In this document: one piece after another, positions 6,981 to 14,503 of the stretch
Layout: every line of letters begins with the position of its first letter
How positions within the stretch are numbered: the first letter of the stretch is position 1
Assembly: GCA_036244975.1 (NCBI GenBank)
Contig: BTTE01000012.1
Coordinates: forward strand, 1 to 49,404
From: Sulfidibacterium sp036244975
GTDB taxonomy: Bacteria > Bacteroidota > Bacteroidia > Bacteroidales > F082
Direction of reading: 5' to 3'
DNA length: 49,404 nucleotides
Made by a program: the position numbers and the translations under genes
Notes under the pieces: model-generated
Told to the model about the DNA's origin: nothing
What the model saw: the letters and a program-made list of their open reading frames with translations, nothing else
Database searches by the model: none

Positions 6981-7103
6981 CAAAGCAAAATCCCTTGTTC
7001 GCTTTGCTCACCGGATTTCTATTTTCAGGGACTTACAAAAGCAAGCTTTTGACACCCCTGAAAACAGAAATCCCAACCTTCAGGCCGGGATTTTGTTTTG
7101 CGG
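6981..7103. repeat. nested inverted repeat abutting tRNA-Ser
   Basis: Three nested arm pairs are visible. CAAAATCCC near 6986 pairs with GGGATTTTG at 7087-7095. GATTTCTATTTTCAGGG (7014-7030) pairs with 7056-7072 with one mismatch. In the centre, CAAAAGC-AA-GCTTTTG (7036-7051) is a perfect palindrome. The structure lies between the tRNA gene and its duplicated end. Confidence 0.6.
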
Positions 7104-7190
7104 AGAGTGAGGGATTCGAACCCCCGGTCCCGTTTGAAACGGGACAACGGTTTTCAAGACCGCCGCATTCGACCACTCTGCCAACTCTCC
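7101..7190 (-). tRNA. tRNA-Ser (anticodon UGA)
   Basis: The minus strand folds as a class II tRNA of 90 bases. Acceptor GGAGAGT pairs with ACTCTCC, the anticodon loop is CTTGAAA with anticodon TGA, the long variable arm is built on GTCCCGTTT/AAACGGGAC, and the T-arm contains GGTTCGAATCC. The discriminator base is G, as in serine tRNAs. CCA is not encoded. The 3' end faces the integrase relic and is partly duplicated at 6936, so this gene was probably an integration target. Confidence 0.95.
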
Positions 7191-7299
7191 TTCGAGGGCG
7201 CAAATTTACACTTTTTTTCCTTTTTTAATGTTGGGCTGAAAAAATTGTTCGCTTGTTTCATGGCTTTTTTTCATTTCGTGAAATAATCCGGAAGTTGTT

Positions 7300-7307
7300 T
7301 ATTTTTG
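7300..7307 (+). promoter_or_regulatory. -7 promoter element of GT2 gene
   Basis: TATTTTTG is an exact TAnnTTTG match ending 19 bases before the ATG at 7327, which implies a leader of only about a dozen bases. Confidence 0.6.
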
Positions 7308-7326
7308 CAGGGTTAACAAAAATTTT

Positions 7327-8343
7327 ATGTGTAGCACGGCGGTTGTTATTCTAAATTTTAATGGTGTCGGATTTTTAAAAAAATACCTCCCTGCGGTGAT
7401 ACGACACAGCGAAGGCGCTGAAATTGTTGTGGCTGACAATGCTTCCACAGATGATTCGGTGGAGTTTATGAAACATGAGTTTCCGCAAATCCGGTTACTG
7501 GAAAATAAAGAAAACGCCGGTTTTACCGGAGGTTACAATTGGGCTTTGTCGCAGGTGGAGTCTGATTATTATGTGCTGCTGAACTCGGATATCGAAGTAA
7601 CCCCAAACTGGTTGCAACCGGTTATCGATCTGATGGAATCGGATAAAACCATTGCCGCCTGCCAGCCGAAAATCCGTTCAATCTTCCAAAAGGACCGTCT
7701 TGAGTATGCCGGGGCTTCCGGCGGATTTATCGACCAGTGGGGCTATCCTTTTTGCCGGGGACGTATTTTTGAGAACGTCGAGAAAGACCACGGCCAGTAT
7801 GATGATGTGCGGGAAGTTTTCTGGGCTACCGGCGCCTGTTTGTTTGTAAGAGCCAATGTTTACCACCGGCTGGGCGAACTGGATGAAGATTTCTTTGCTC
7901 ACATGGAAGAGATCGATTTCTGCTGGCGTGCCAAAAACGAAGGTTATAAAATTATGGTACAGCCTGCTTCGGTGGTGTATCATGTAGGAGGGGGGACGCT
8001 GCCCAAAAGCTCGGCGCGCAAAACTTATCTGAATTTCCGCAACAACTTCATGCTCTTATATAAAAACCTGCCGCAAAACAGGCTGTGGAAAGTGTTTGCC
8101 GTCCGGCTTCTTCTCGATGGTCTGGCCGGAGTACGGTTTTTACTACAGGGACACTTTCGGGATATCGCTGCTATTGTCAAGGCCCATTTTTATTTTTACG
8201 GACATCTCGGCATCCTGAAGCAAAAAAGAGCACGACTAAAACAAAAGCAGGTCTCGGGCGTTTACCGGGGTAGTCTTATTTTTGCTCATTTTTTTAAAAG
8301 GGTAAAGACTTTCAGTACACTCAATCCAAAAAAATTCTCTTAG
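7327..8343 (+). CDS. family 2 glycosyltransferase
   Basis: This cytoplasmic or membrane-associated glycosyltransferase of 338 residues would move a sugar from a nucleotide-sugar onto a cell-surface glycan. It has the GT-A fold motifs of GT2: VVILNFNG (residues 6-13), VVADNASTDDS (34-44), ENAGFTGGYNWAL and YVLLNSDIEV, where NSD is the DxD-like metal site; ATGACLFVR and DEDFFAHMEEIDFCWR follow. This pattern is common in rhamnosyltransferase-like proteins. The C-terminal ~70 residues are basic and moderately hydrophobic, with no clear membrane span. It is a single gene with its own promoter; its stop overlaps the convergent aroQ stop by 4 bases. The acceptor and donor are unknown. Confidence 0.9.
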   Translation: MCSTAVVILNFNGVGFLKKYLPAVIRHSEGAEIVVADNASTDDSVEFMKHEFPQIRLLENKENAGFTGGYNWALSQVESDYYVLLNSDIEVTPNWLQPVIDLMESDKTIAACQPKIRSIFQKDRLEYAGASGGFIDQWGYPFCRGRIFENVEKDHGQYDDVREVFWATGACLFVRANVYHRLGELDEDFFAHMEEIDFCWRAKNEGYKIMVQPASVVYHVGGGTLPKSSARKTYLNFRNNFMLLYKNLPQNRLWKVFAVRLLLDGLAGVRFLLQGHFRDIAAIVKAHFYFYGHLGILKQKRARLKQKQVSGVYRGSLIFAHFFKRVKTFSTLNPKKFS

Positions 8344-8771
8344 AAAAAATTTTCAAAATATTTCAGCGCCAGCCGGTAAGAGTCCATGCCAAAACCAATG
8401 ACAGAGCCTTTGCAATAGGGGGCGATGTAGGAAACATGCCGGAAATCTTCGCGGGAGAAAATATTGCTGATGTGTACTTCAATCACCGGGATATCAATCG
8501 CTTTTATGGCATCGCCCAGCGCAATGGAAGTGTGGGTGTAAGCGCCGGCATTCAGGATAACACCATCTTTTTCACTGGCCGCTTCGTGCAGGCAGTTGAT
8601 CAGCTCGCCTTCCACATTTGACTGAAAATAGTCGATTTCCAGTTCCGGAAACTCCTTTGCAAAAGCAGCAAGCTGTTCTTCAAAAGTCCGGTCTCCGTAA
8701 ATATCCGGTTCGCGCGTTCCCAGCAGGTTCAGGTTGGGGCCGTTGATGATAAGTATCTTTCGGTTTGCCAT
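8340..8771 (-). CDS. aroQ: type II 3-dehydroquinate dehydratase
   Basis: This enzyme catalyses the third step of the shikimate pathway, dehydrating 3-dehydroquinate to 3-dehydroshikimate as a dodecamer. The 143 residues match the short type II family. IINGPNLNLLGTREPDIYG (residues 8-26) carries the catalytic loop Arg and Tyr, NAGAYTHTS holds the conserved Asn, EVHISNIFSREDFRH holds the catalytic His, and GSVIGFGMDSY closes the protein. It converges on the GT2 gene with a 4-base overlap. A perfect TAnnTTTG lies 22 bases upstream of the ATG. Confidence 0.97.
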   Translation of the reverse strand: MANRKILIINGPNLNLLGTREPDIYGDRTFEEQLAAFAKEFPELEIDYFQSNVEGELINCLHEAASEKDGVILNAGAYTHTSIALGDAIKAIDIPVIEVHISNIFSREDFRHVSYIAPYCKGSVIGFGMDSYRLALKYFENFF

Positions 8772-8793
8772 ATCTTCTTTCTTTATACTTTTA

Positions 8794-8801
8794 CAAAAAT
8801 A
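8794..8801 (-). promoter_or_regulatory. -7 promoter element of aroQ
   Basis: On the minus strand this reads TATTTTTG, an exact TAnnTTTG match ending 22 bases before the aroQ ATG. Confidence 0.55.
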
Positions 8802-8818
8802 GACAAAGCCGCTAATTT

Positions 8819-9514
8819 ATGAGATTTTCTGAGTATTTTTTTCAGGCTGTGTGCGATTACCGCTATTTGCTGGAGAGCGATTATCCGCTAAAATCCATAC
8901 TGAAGCTGGTGGGTGACCGGTATGCTTTGCCCTCGCACGAAAGGGTGATGCTCTATCGCGGACTTGCCAAAAAACAACAGGTTATGATACGGCAGCAAAA
9001 GCTTATACAGGACATTCCGGTCCATGCCGAAGTAACACTCGATGGTTTTAATGTCTGCCGGACGGTGGGGAGCTATCTGAATGGAAATCCTGTGTTTGTG
9101 GGCATGGACGGCTATCTGCGCGATGTGTCGGAACTACATCGTAAAAAGCTGAAATGGGAGGTGCTGGAGAAATCAATAAGATTGATTTTGGAATTTCTTC
9201 GCGAAAAGGATATTTCCCACGTTCATTTTTATTTTGATACGCCCATCAGCCACAGCGGAAAAATGTGCCTGATGACCCGCCAAAAAATGCAGGAGATGAA
9301 CATAGCAGGGGCGGCGCAAACGGTTTTTTCTCCCGACCATGAGCTGATAACCGCTGAAAATGGCTTTATCTGTACAGCCGATTCCAACATTATTGAAAAT
9401 ACCAAAGTAAAAGTGTTTGATTTGGCGCATCATTTGCTGCAGGATAAGTTTTCGGCGCAACTCTTTTCTTTCCCTGAATTTCTTGTGAATAAAAAATGTC
9501 CTGAGAGGCTTTGA
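8819..9514 (+). CDS. DUF434 (COG2454) protein
   Basis: The protein has 231 residues. The N-terminal ~60 residues (AVCDYRYLLESDYPLKSIL, then LVGDRYAL and ERVMLYRG) match DUF434. The C-terminal part (AEVTLDGFNVCRTV, VFVGMDGYLRDVS, HFYFDTPISHSG, FICTADSNII) matches the DUF5616 region that always follows it. The spaced acidic residues (TLDGFN, FDTP, TADS) suggest a nuclease- or Toprim/PIN-like metal site, but no activity is known to me. The family is best known from archaea and scattered bacteria. It has no signal peptide or membrane span. It is a single gene divergent from aroQ, with 47 bases between the starts. Confidence 0.85.
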   Translation: MRFSEYFFQAVCDYRYLLESDYPLKSILKLVGDRYALPSHERVMLYRGLAKKQQVMIRQQKLIQDIPVHAEVTLDGFNVCRTVGSYLNGNPVFVGMDGYLRDVSELHRKKLKWEVLEKSIRLILEFLREKDISHVHFYFDTPISHSGKMCLMTRQKMQEMNIAGAAQTVFSPDHELITAENGFICTADSNIIENTKVKVFDLAHHLLQDKFSAQLFSFPEFLVNKKCPERL

Positions 9515-9554
9515 GATTTCCCGGACTATTTAATTGGATATTAATGTTTTCGGA

Positions 9555-9592
9555 TTGCCCCGCCTGCTTTAGTAGTACGGCGGGCAGGCCAA
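9555..9592. repeat. GC-rich hairpin between convergent genes
   Basis: CCCGCC (9558-9563) pairs with GGCGGG (9579-9584), and ATTG/CAAT extends the stem past a bulge. It lies between the convergent DUF434 gene and the macrodomain gene and could end both transcripts. A U-tract is missing, so a dispersed intergenic repeat is an alternative. Confidence 0.4.
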
Positions 9593-9678
9593 TTTAAAAG
9601 AGCACAGGCGTTTCCAAAACAAGGAAAGCGCAAACAACAATAATACAGACGTTTGACATCTAATACCTCAACAATACT

Positions 9679-10212
9679 TCAACCTTTTAACCCTTTTAAC
9701 ATTTTCTCGTAAATGGCATAATTCTCCGCATCGAAACAAACAAAGATAACTTCTTCCGGTAAACTATTTTCCGACAGGAAGTTGCGGACGGTATCAATGG
9801 CAATCTTTGCCGCTTCTTCTTTGGGAAAATGGTAAATCCCGGTGCTGATGTTAGGGAAGGCAATGCTTTTGCAATTGTGCTCTGCAGCAAGTTTCAGAGC
9901 GGTCTCATAGCAGCCTTTCAGCAGTTCGCGTTCGTTGTTGTTGCCGCCGCGCCATACCGGCCCGACAGCGTGAATGACATATTTTGCCGGAAGGTTATAG
10001 CCTCTGGTAATTTTTGCCGAGCCGGTATCACATCCGTTCAGTTTCCGGCACTCGTCCAGTAATCCTGGGCCTGCAGCACGATGAATGGCACCATCCACGC
10101 CGCCACCACCCAGCAAAGTACGGTTAGCGGCATTTACAATCGCAGCAACATGCATCCGGGTGATATCGCTACTGACTGTTTTTAAATGCGCAGTATTCAT
10201 GGGTTTAATCAT
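9679..10212 (-). CDS. ymdB: macrodomain O-acetyl-ADP-ribose deacetylase
   Basis: This cytoplasmic macrodomain enzyme hydrolyses O-acetyl-ADP-ribose or removes ADP-ribose from acidic residues. The 177 residues carry IVNAANRTLLGGGGVDGAI (residues 26-44; the NAAN and GGGGVDGAIH loops that bind ADP-ribose), HAVGPVW and FPNISTGIYHFP (the phosphate-binding loop). This is the YmdB/MacroD-type subgroup with the catalytic Asp in GGVDGAI. It is the last gene of the ybbR operon; its ATG overlaps the nfeD stop by 8 bases, so it is translationally coupled. A second ATG four codons downstream is possible. The exact substrate in this operon is unknown. Confidence 0.93.
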   Translation of the reverse strand: MIKPMNTAHLKTVSSDITRMHVAAIVNAANRTLLGGGGVDGAIHRAAGPGLLDECRKLNGCDTGSAKITRGYNLPAKYVIHAVGPVWRGGNNNERELLKGCYETALKLAAEHNCKSIAFPNISTGIYHFPKEEAAKIAIDTVRNFLSENSLPEEVIFVCFDAENYAIYEKMLKGLKG

Positions 10213-11581
10213 TTATTTGTTTTACAATTAGTTGTGAACTTTGATAACCAACCACTTTCACTTTTTTATCTTTTTCAATAAAACTGAATTCGGCAACGGC
10301 ATCGAAAACATCGTTTTCAACCACAACTTTTCCTGCCGGTCGTAATTTGGTATGTGCTACACCGGTTTTCCCCAGCATTTTACTGTATTCTGCGGAAGCT
10401 GAAGTGTAGCCTTCCTCTTTTGGCTGGGTTTTCTGTAAGCCGAGATATGCAAACCGTCCGGAGATAAAAAGCCTTTTAGTGAGCCAGATGGAAGAAATAA
10501 TCGACAGTGTCATGGATATGATGACAATAGAAAGGGCTCTGGCGAACGCTGTAAGATTGTAATCCAGAAAGCCGGGACCTGCCGGGCGGATAAGACTTAG
10601 CGTCAACCCCAGCACCATAAAAGTAATACCGAGAATACCGGTAATGCCAAATCCGGGGACAACGAAAATCTCCAGCACTATCAGGACAAGTCCCAGCAGA
10701 AAAAGCAAAATTTCCCAGTGGCTGGACAATCCTTCGAGATAAAGCGGAGCAAAGTAAAGCACGGCGGCGACAACGGCAGCGGCAATCGGAAAACCAATAC
10801 CGGGAGTCTGTAGCTCAAAATAAATCCCGCCAACGATAACCATGATAAGAATACCACTCACGAGGGGATGGACAAGAAATCTGATGATCCTGTCGGTAGC
10901 GGATATATGATAACTCAGGAGGGTGTAATTGTCTATGCCGGCGTGTTTCAGCACCTGTCCGATGTTGTCGGCTTCGGCTTCACTATAGCCATTTGCGATA
11001 GCTTCGGAAGTGGTAAAAGTAAGTACCTTTCCGGAATCGCTGATGCCTTTTATGAAAATACGCGGGTCAACCATGGCCTCGGCGATAGTGGGGTCTCGCC
11101 CTTTGGCTTCGGCTGTGGAGCGCATGAGCGAGCGCATATACGATTGATATTTGTCAGGCAGCGGTTTCCCCGACTGGTCCACCACAGTGGCAGCACCTAT
11201 ATTGGCCGCCGGACTCATGTAGATACTGTCGCTGGCCAATGCGATTAAAGCTCCGGCAGAGGCGGCATTGTTATCGATAAAGACATAAACAGGAATTTTG
11301 CTGTGCAGGATTTTGGTACGGATAGAATCGGCCGCATCCAGCATGCCGCCGTATGTATTCATTTGAATGAGAATAATATCGGCATGTTCTTTTTCCGCCT
11401 GCTCCATGGCTTTCCGGGTGGTGTGCCACACGGGAGAGTCAATTTTTTCTTTGATGTTAAAAGTAAAAACGATGGTAGGGGAAAGTGAGTCATTACCCGC
11501 CGATAATGCGGGAGAAAGGAGTAGAAGTATAAGGTTTGTCAGGATAAAAACCGTAAGAAAATATCTCTTATTCTTTATCAT
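10205..11581 (-). CDS. nfeD: NfeD-family membrane serine protease (NfeD1b type)
   Basis: This is a 458-residue envelope protein with three parts. A signal peptide/first membrane span (residues 6-28) is followed by a ClpP/crotonase-fold protease domain, with IILIQMNTYGG and DNNAASAGALIALASD, where the Ser of the SAG motif is the likely nucleophile. Four to five membrane spans follow (about 234-375), then a C-terminal OB-fold NfeD domain (about 395-458, GKTGVAHTKLRPAGKVVV). This is the long NfeD1b form, which is thought to act with stomatin/SPFH proteins in membrane quality control. No SPFH gene is adjacent here, which is unusual for the family. It overlaps DUF2061 by 14 bases and the macrodomain gene by 8 bases in the same operon. 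Confidence 0.93.
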   Translation of the reverse strand: MIKNKRYFLTVFILTNLILLLLSPALSAGNDSLSPTIVFTFNIKEKIDSPVWHTTRKAMEQAEKEHADIILIQMNTYGGMLDAADSIRTKILHSKIPVYVFIDNNAASAGALIALASDSIYMSPAANIGAATVVDQSGKPLPDKYQSYMRSLMRSTAEAKGRDPTIAEAMVDPRIFIKGISDSGKVLTFTTSEAIANGYSEAEADNIGQVLKHAGIDNYTLLSYHISATDRIIRFLVHPLVSGILIMVIVGGIYFELQTPGIGFPIAAAVVAAVLYFAPLYLEGLSSHWEILLFLLGLVLIVLEIFVVPGFGITGILGITFMVLGLTLSLIRPAGPGFLDYNLTAFARALSIVIISMTLSIISSIWLTKRLFISGRFAYLGLQKTQPKEEGYTSASAEYSKMLGKTGVAHTKLRPAGKVVVENDVFDAVAEFSFIEKDKKVKVVGYQSSQLIVKQIND

Positions 11582-11876
11582 CTGATGATTTTTTTATTTT
11601 TTTGAGTTGCTGATGCATTTTTCGGTATTTTCTTCGCCAGGCTTTTTTACTCCAGTATTTTCCCCAGTAAATATTTGTCCATAACCGTTCGTGAAAGTAA
11701 TACAAAATTAACTTTGCTACCACATCCACACTGGCAATAGCCGTGGCAGCCTCCCATTTTTTTAGCACCGCTAAGCTGATCACAAAAGTAGTTGCCGAAG
11801 CAATGACACGCCAACTAAGAGCTTTCAGGATACTCCGGGTGGGGCTGTCTTTTTTTACATATTTTAATTTCATCAT
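11568..11876 (-). CDS. DUF2061 small membrane protein
   Basis: This 102-residue protein carries one DUF2061 domain (residues 9-65, SPTRSILKALSWRVIASATT through YYFHERLW). The domain has two hydrophobic segments separated by KKWEAATAIASVDV, so it is likely an inner-membrane hairpin. The basic tail (KKAWRRKYRKMHQQLKKIKK) would face the cytoplasm. DUF2061 has no established function; it is sometimes joined to sulfate-assimilation proteins elsewhere. Here it lies 25 bases after suhB and overlaps nfeD by 14 bases, so expression is coupled to nfeD. Confidence 0.88.
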   Translation of the reverse strand: MMKLKYVKKDSPTRSILKALSWRVIASATTFVISLAVLKKWEAATAIASVDVVAKLILYYFHERLWTNIYWGKYWSKKAWRRKYRKMHQQLKKIKKSSDDKE

Positions 11877-11901
11877 TCTATCTTGTTTTGAGGGCTTAAA
11901 A

Positions 11902-12696
11902 TTATGAAATAAAATAAAGCCCGACCCTTTTCAAAAACTCATCATGCACTTTACCATTTGAAGCAACAATCTCTTTTCCGAAGATAAAATCAGCATCTCC
12001 GTGGAATCTTGTAACAAGTCCTCCGGCCTGTTTCACAATGAGCGCGCCGGCTGCCACATCCCAGGGGTTTAACCCGTATTCGTAAAACAACTCAAACCGT
12101 CCGGCAGCCACATAAACCAGGTCAACGGCGGCAGAGCCCAGCCTGCGTACACCGCGGCTGCTTTGCATAAGGTCTTTAAACAACATGAGATAAACATCAA
12201 GACAGGAATAATCGAAGTAAGGAAACCCGGTGGCAATAAGCGAATTATCAAGAACTTCGGTTTGCGAAACATGAATCTCCCGGTCGTCCAAAAACGCAGG
12301 GCCATCTTTCCATGCATAAAAACATTCTTTAAGGTTGATTTCATACACCACGCCCAAAACGGTCTCGTCGCCATCATTTAAAGCGATGGAAATGGAGTAA
12401 AGCGGAATCTTATGAATAAAATTGGTGGTGCCATCTAACGGATCCACAATCCAGTTGTAACGTTCGCCTCTTGTTAGTTTGTCATCTTCCTCAGCTATAA
12501 ACCCGGCTTCCGGCAACAGTTTCCTCAGCTCTGTAATTAAAATCTTCTCCGATTTCTTATCTACATAAGTTACCAGATTGTGGATGCCTTTGTATTCCAC
12601 ATCCGATTCGGTGAGTTTATCCACTTCGTCGCGAATCATTTGGCCGACCTCTTTACATAAACTAACTATCTGTTTTGTGAGTGACTTAAGGTTCAT
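11902..12696 (-). CDS. suhB: inositol monophosphatase family protein
   Basis: This 264-residue Mg-dependent, Li-sensitive sugar-phosphatase fold enzyme carries AEEDDK (metal-binding Glu), WIVDPLDGTTNF (motif A) and NPWDVAAGALIVKQAGG (motif B), with usual spacing and length. Family members dephosphorylate inositol phosphates, histidinol phosphate or 3'-phosphoadenosine-5'-phosphate, so the substrate is not certain. The position behind coaE, with only 1 base between the genes, suggests co-translation. Bacteroidota members are generally annotated as SuhB-like inositol monophosphatases. Confidence 0.92.
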   Translation of the reverse strand: MNLKSLTKQIVSLCKEVGQMIRDEVDKLTESDVEYKGIHNLVTYVDKKSEKILITELRKLLPEAGFIAEEDDKLTRGERYNWIVDPLDGTTNFIHKIPLYSISIALNDGDETVLGVVYEINLKECFYAWKDGPAFLDDREIHVSQTEVLDNSLIATGFPYFDYSCLDVYLMLFKDLMQSSRGVRRLGSAAVDLVYVAAGRFELFYEYGLNPWDVAAGALIVKQAGGLVTRFHGDADFIFGKEIVASNGKVHDEFLKRVGLYFIS

Positions 12697-12697
12697 A

Positions 12698-13285
12698 TTA
12701 CTTTATTTCTGTTAAAATTCTGTGAATTTCCATAACCTGAGGAATGAGAAAGCGGCTGCCATCATTAATAATGACAAAATCCGAAAGCCTGTTTTTTTTT
12801 TCATTAGGCCATTGCCGTACCATGCGGCTTTTAATTTCTTTTTCGGAGAGGGCATCCCGGCCTTTTATTCGTTCCGTACGAATGCTCTCAGGGGCTGAAA
12901 CATTGATAATCTTGTCAAATTTTTCTGCGAGGCTGTTTTCAAAAATCACGGCAGCCTCATGCAAGGTGTAAGGATGCTGTGCATTTTCGGTCAGCCAGTT
13001 CCGGTACTTCTCCATAAGTACCGGATGGATAATACTGTTCAGGGTTTTTAAAGCAGTGGCATCACTGAAGACAATATCTGCCAGTTTTTGCCTGATAAGT
13101 TGCCGGTTTTTATCAAATATATCTCTGCCAAAGGCTTTTTCGACCGCTGAAACAACAGACGCATCGTTGTAAAGATTTTTGGCTTCGGTATCGGCATAAA
13201 ACACCGGAACTTCCAGACTTTCAAATATTTTACAAACTGTGGTTTTGCCACTTCCTATATTTCCCGTAATGGCTGTCTTCAGCAT
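12698..13285 (-). CDS. coaE: dephospho-CoA kinase
   Basis: This enzyme phosphorylates the 3'-hydroxyl of dephospho-CoA, the last step of coenzyme A synthesis. The start MLKTAITGNIGSGKTTVCK contains the P-loop GNIGSGKTT; FYADTEAKNLYND holds the substrate-binding DxDxxA-like motif, VIFENSLAEKFD the next core strand, and RIKGRDALSEKEIKSRM the lid. The frame is open up to 13375, but the extra 30 residues overlap ybbR and are not conserved, so ATG 13285 is chosen. That gives 195 residues, normal for CoaE. It lies 10 bases after ybbR, a neighbour pair common in Bacteroidota. Confidence 0.96.
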   Translation of the reverse strand: MLKTAITGNIGSGKTTVCKIFESLEVPVFYADTEAKNLYNDASVVSAVEKAFGRDIFDKNRQLIRQKLADIVFSDATALKTLNSIIHPVLMEKYRNWLTENAQHPYTLHEAAVIFENSLAEKFDKIINVSAPESIRTERIKGRDALSEKEIKSRMVRQWPNEKKNRLSDFVIINDGSRFLIPQVMEIHRILTEIK

Positions 13286-13295
13286 CGTTTCACGT

Positions 13296-14291
13296 TTAAT
13301 TGATAATAATAAACTCCACTTCCGAAGGAACAATTCGCTCATTACTAATATTCTTTGGCTTGGAAACCAGCTCAAGTCTGAGTTTTTTCACCTTACGGAG
13401 ATTAATATTTTTAATATTGGGAATCAGTTTAAACTGGTTGGCACGTATCTTTTCGTAATCTCTGATAAAAACATTGAAATTAACAGTAGCTATGTTAGGG
13501 AAGGTTCTGATTTCCGGGCGAATTTCCGAAACATCGACAGGGATTTGTACGCTTCGCTCGGTATATCTCTCAACATCCAAATCAACGGTAACTTTCGGAG
13601 GAAGAAATCTAAGCATCCGGGGATAAGGATTGTGGATCTTCACTTTGACTTTTTGGCTGTTTTCCAAATTTTCCAGGTGAATCATTGCCGTATTCAGCCC
13701 TTTCAGGGTATCCATAATTTTATCTGGCCCGTAAACGGTGATGGTAGCGGGAATAATTTTAAAATGGTAGAGCCTGAACTGGCTTTTGAAGGTTAAATCT
13801 AACAGGGCGGAAACTTTCATCTTTCTTTTATGAAGGAGCTCCATTGAGAAACTGAGTTTTGATTTGGAAAACTCAATATCCCGATCATTTACTCCCAGCT
13901 GTTGCGCTGTACTTTCCCGTAAGCTTCCGGTATTAATGAAGTACTGACCATCAGCATCCTTCTTAATGTCGTGTTGCCGGAGATCCACATTCAGGCTGTC
14001 AAGGCTGCCATGTAGCAGAAGATCCAGAAGATTATATCCGTTGGATTTTAAGTGTACGGTTGTCGTACTGTCGTTCAGGGCTGTAATCAGTTTCCCTGCC
14101 GGCTGGTGGTTATATTTTATTCCCATTCGATAACTTACAGAGTAATTATCTGATAATTTGATGAGTAGCCAAAATAAAGCGGCGAACAGAAGACAAACAA
14201 GAAAAATCAAATGGTCTCTTTTTTTTTCAACCTTTTGATTTCCATTCTTATTAGTTTGCCCGGACATTCCCTTTACTCTGTTTTTTTCCAT
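13296..14291 (-). CDS. YbbR-like domain membrane protein
   Basis: A protein of 331 residues with one N-terminal membrane anchor (about residues 27-46, HLIFLVCLLFAALFWLL) and a long extracytoplasmic part made of YbbR-type beta repeats (for example VHLKSNGYNLLDLLL and ITVYGPDKIMDTLKG). In Firmicutes, YbbR (CdaR) regulates the c-di-AMP cyclase CdaA; no cyclase gene is adjacent here, so that role is not implied. A TTG at 14309 also opens the frame, but it lies inside a perfect TAnnTTTG element, so ATG 14291 is the start. It heads a six-gene operon. Confidence 0.88.
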   Translation of the reverse strand: MEKNRVKGMSGQTNKNGNQKVEKKRDHLIFLVCLLFAALFWLLIKLSDNYSVSYRMGIKYNHQPAGKLITALNDSTTTVHLKSNGYNLLDLLLHGSLDSLNVDLRQHDIKKDADGQYFINTGSLRESTAQQLGVNDRDIEFSKSKLSFSMELLHKRKMKVSALLDLTFKSQFRLYHFKIIPATITVYGPDKIMDTLKGLNTAMIHLENLENSQKVKVKIHNPYPRMLRFLPPKVTVDLDVERYTERSVQIPVDVSEIRPEIRTFPNIATVNFNVFIRDYEKIRANQFKLIPNIKNINLRKVKKLRLELVSKPKNISNERIVPSEVEFIIIN

Positions 14292-14306
14292 CGCTGTAAA
14301 GATACG

Positions 14307-14314
14307 CAAAACTA
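14307..14314 (-). promoter_or_regulatory. -7 promoter element of the ybbR operon
   Basis: On the minus strand this reads TAGTTTTG, an exact TAnnTTTG match ending 15 bases before ATG 14291. It implies a leader of about 8-9 bases and rules out the upstream TTG start. Confidence 0.6.
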
Positions 14315-14435
14315 TAATTGTTCATATCTTTTTGCAGATAGTTTTCGGCTTTTCGTCTCTTATCTTTGTTTTTCAATTCGTTGTAAAAACTTACCGAAAG
14401 TTATTAACAGACTACCGTTCGATTGGCTATTTAAC

Positions 14436-14443
14436 TAATTTTG
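14436..14443 (+). promoter_or_regulatory. -7 promoter element of dnaE
   Basis: TAATTTTG is an exact TAnnTTTG match 60 bases before ATG 14504. No properly spaced -33 element is obvious. Confidence 0.5.
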
Positions 14444-14503
14444 TTTATACAGATATCCGACATATATTAATCATCAAATCAGACTAATACATTGAATAAG
14501 GCT

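Noticed and set aside
13286..13375. Longer coaE start that overlaps ybbR
   Set aside because: The added 30 residues are not part of the dephospho-CoA kinase fold and overlap the end of ybbR; ATG 13285 starts directly before the P-loop strand.
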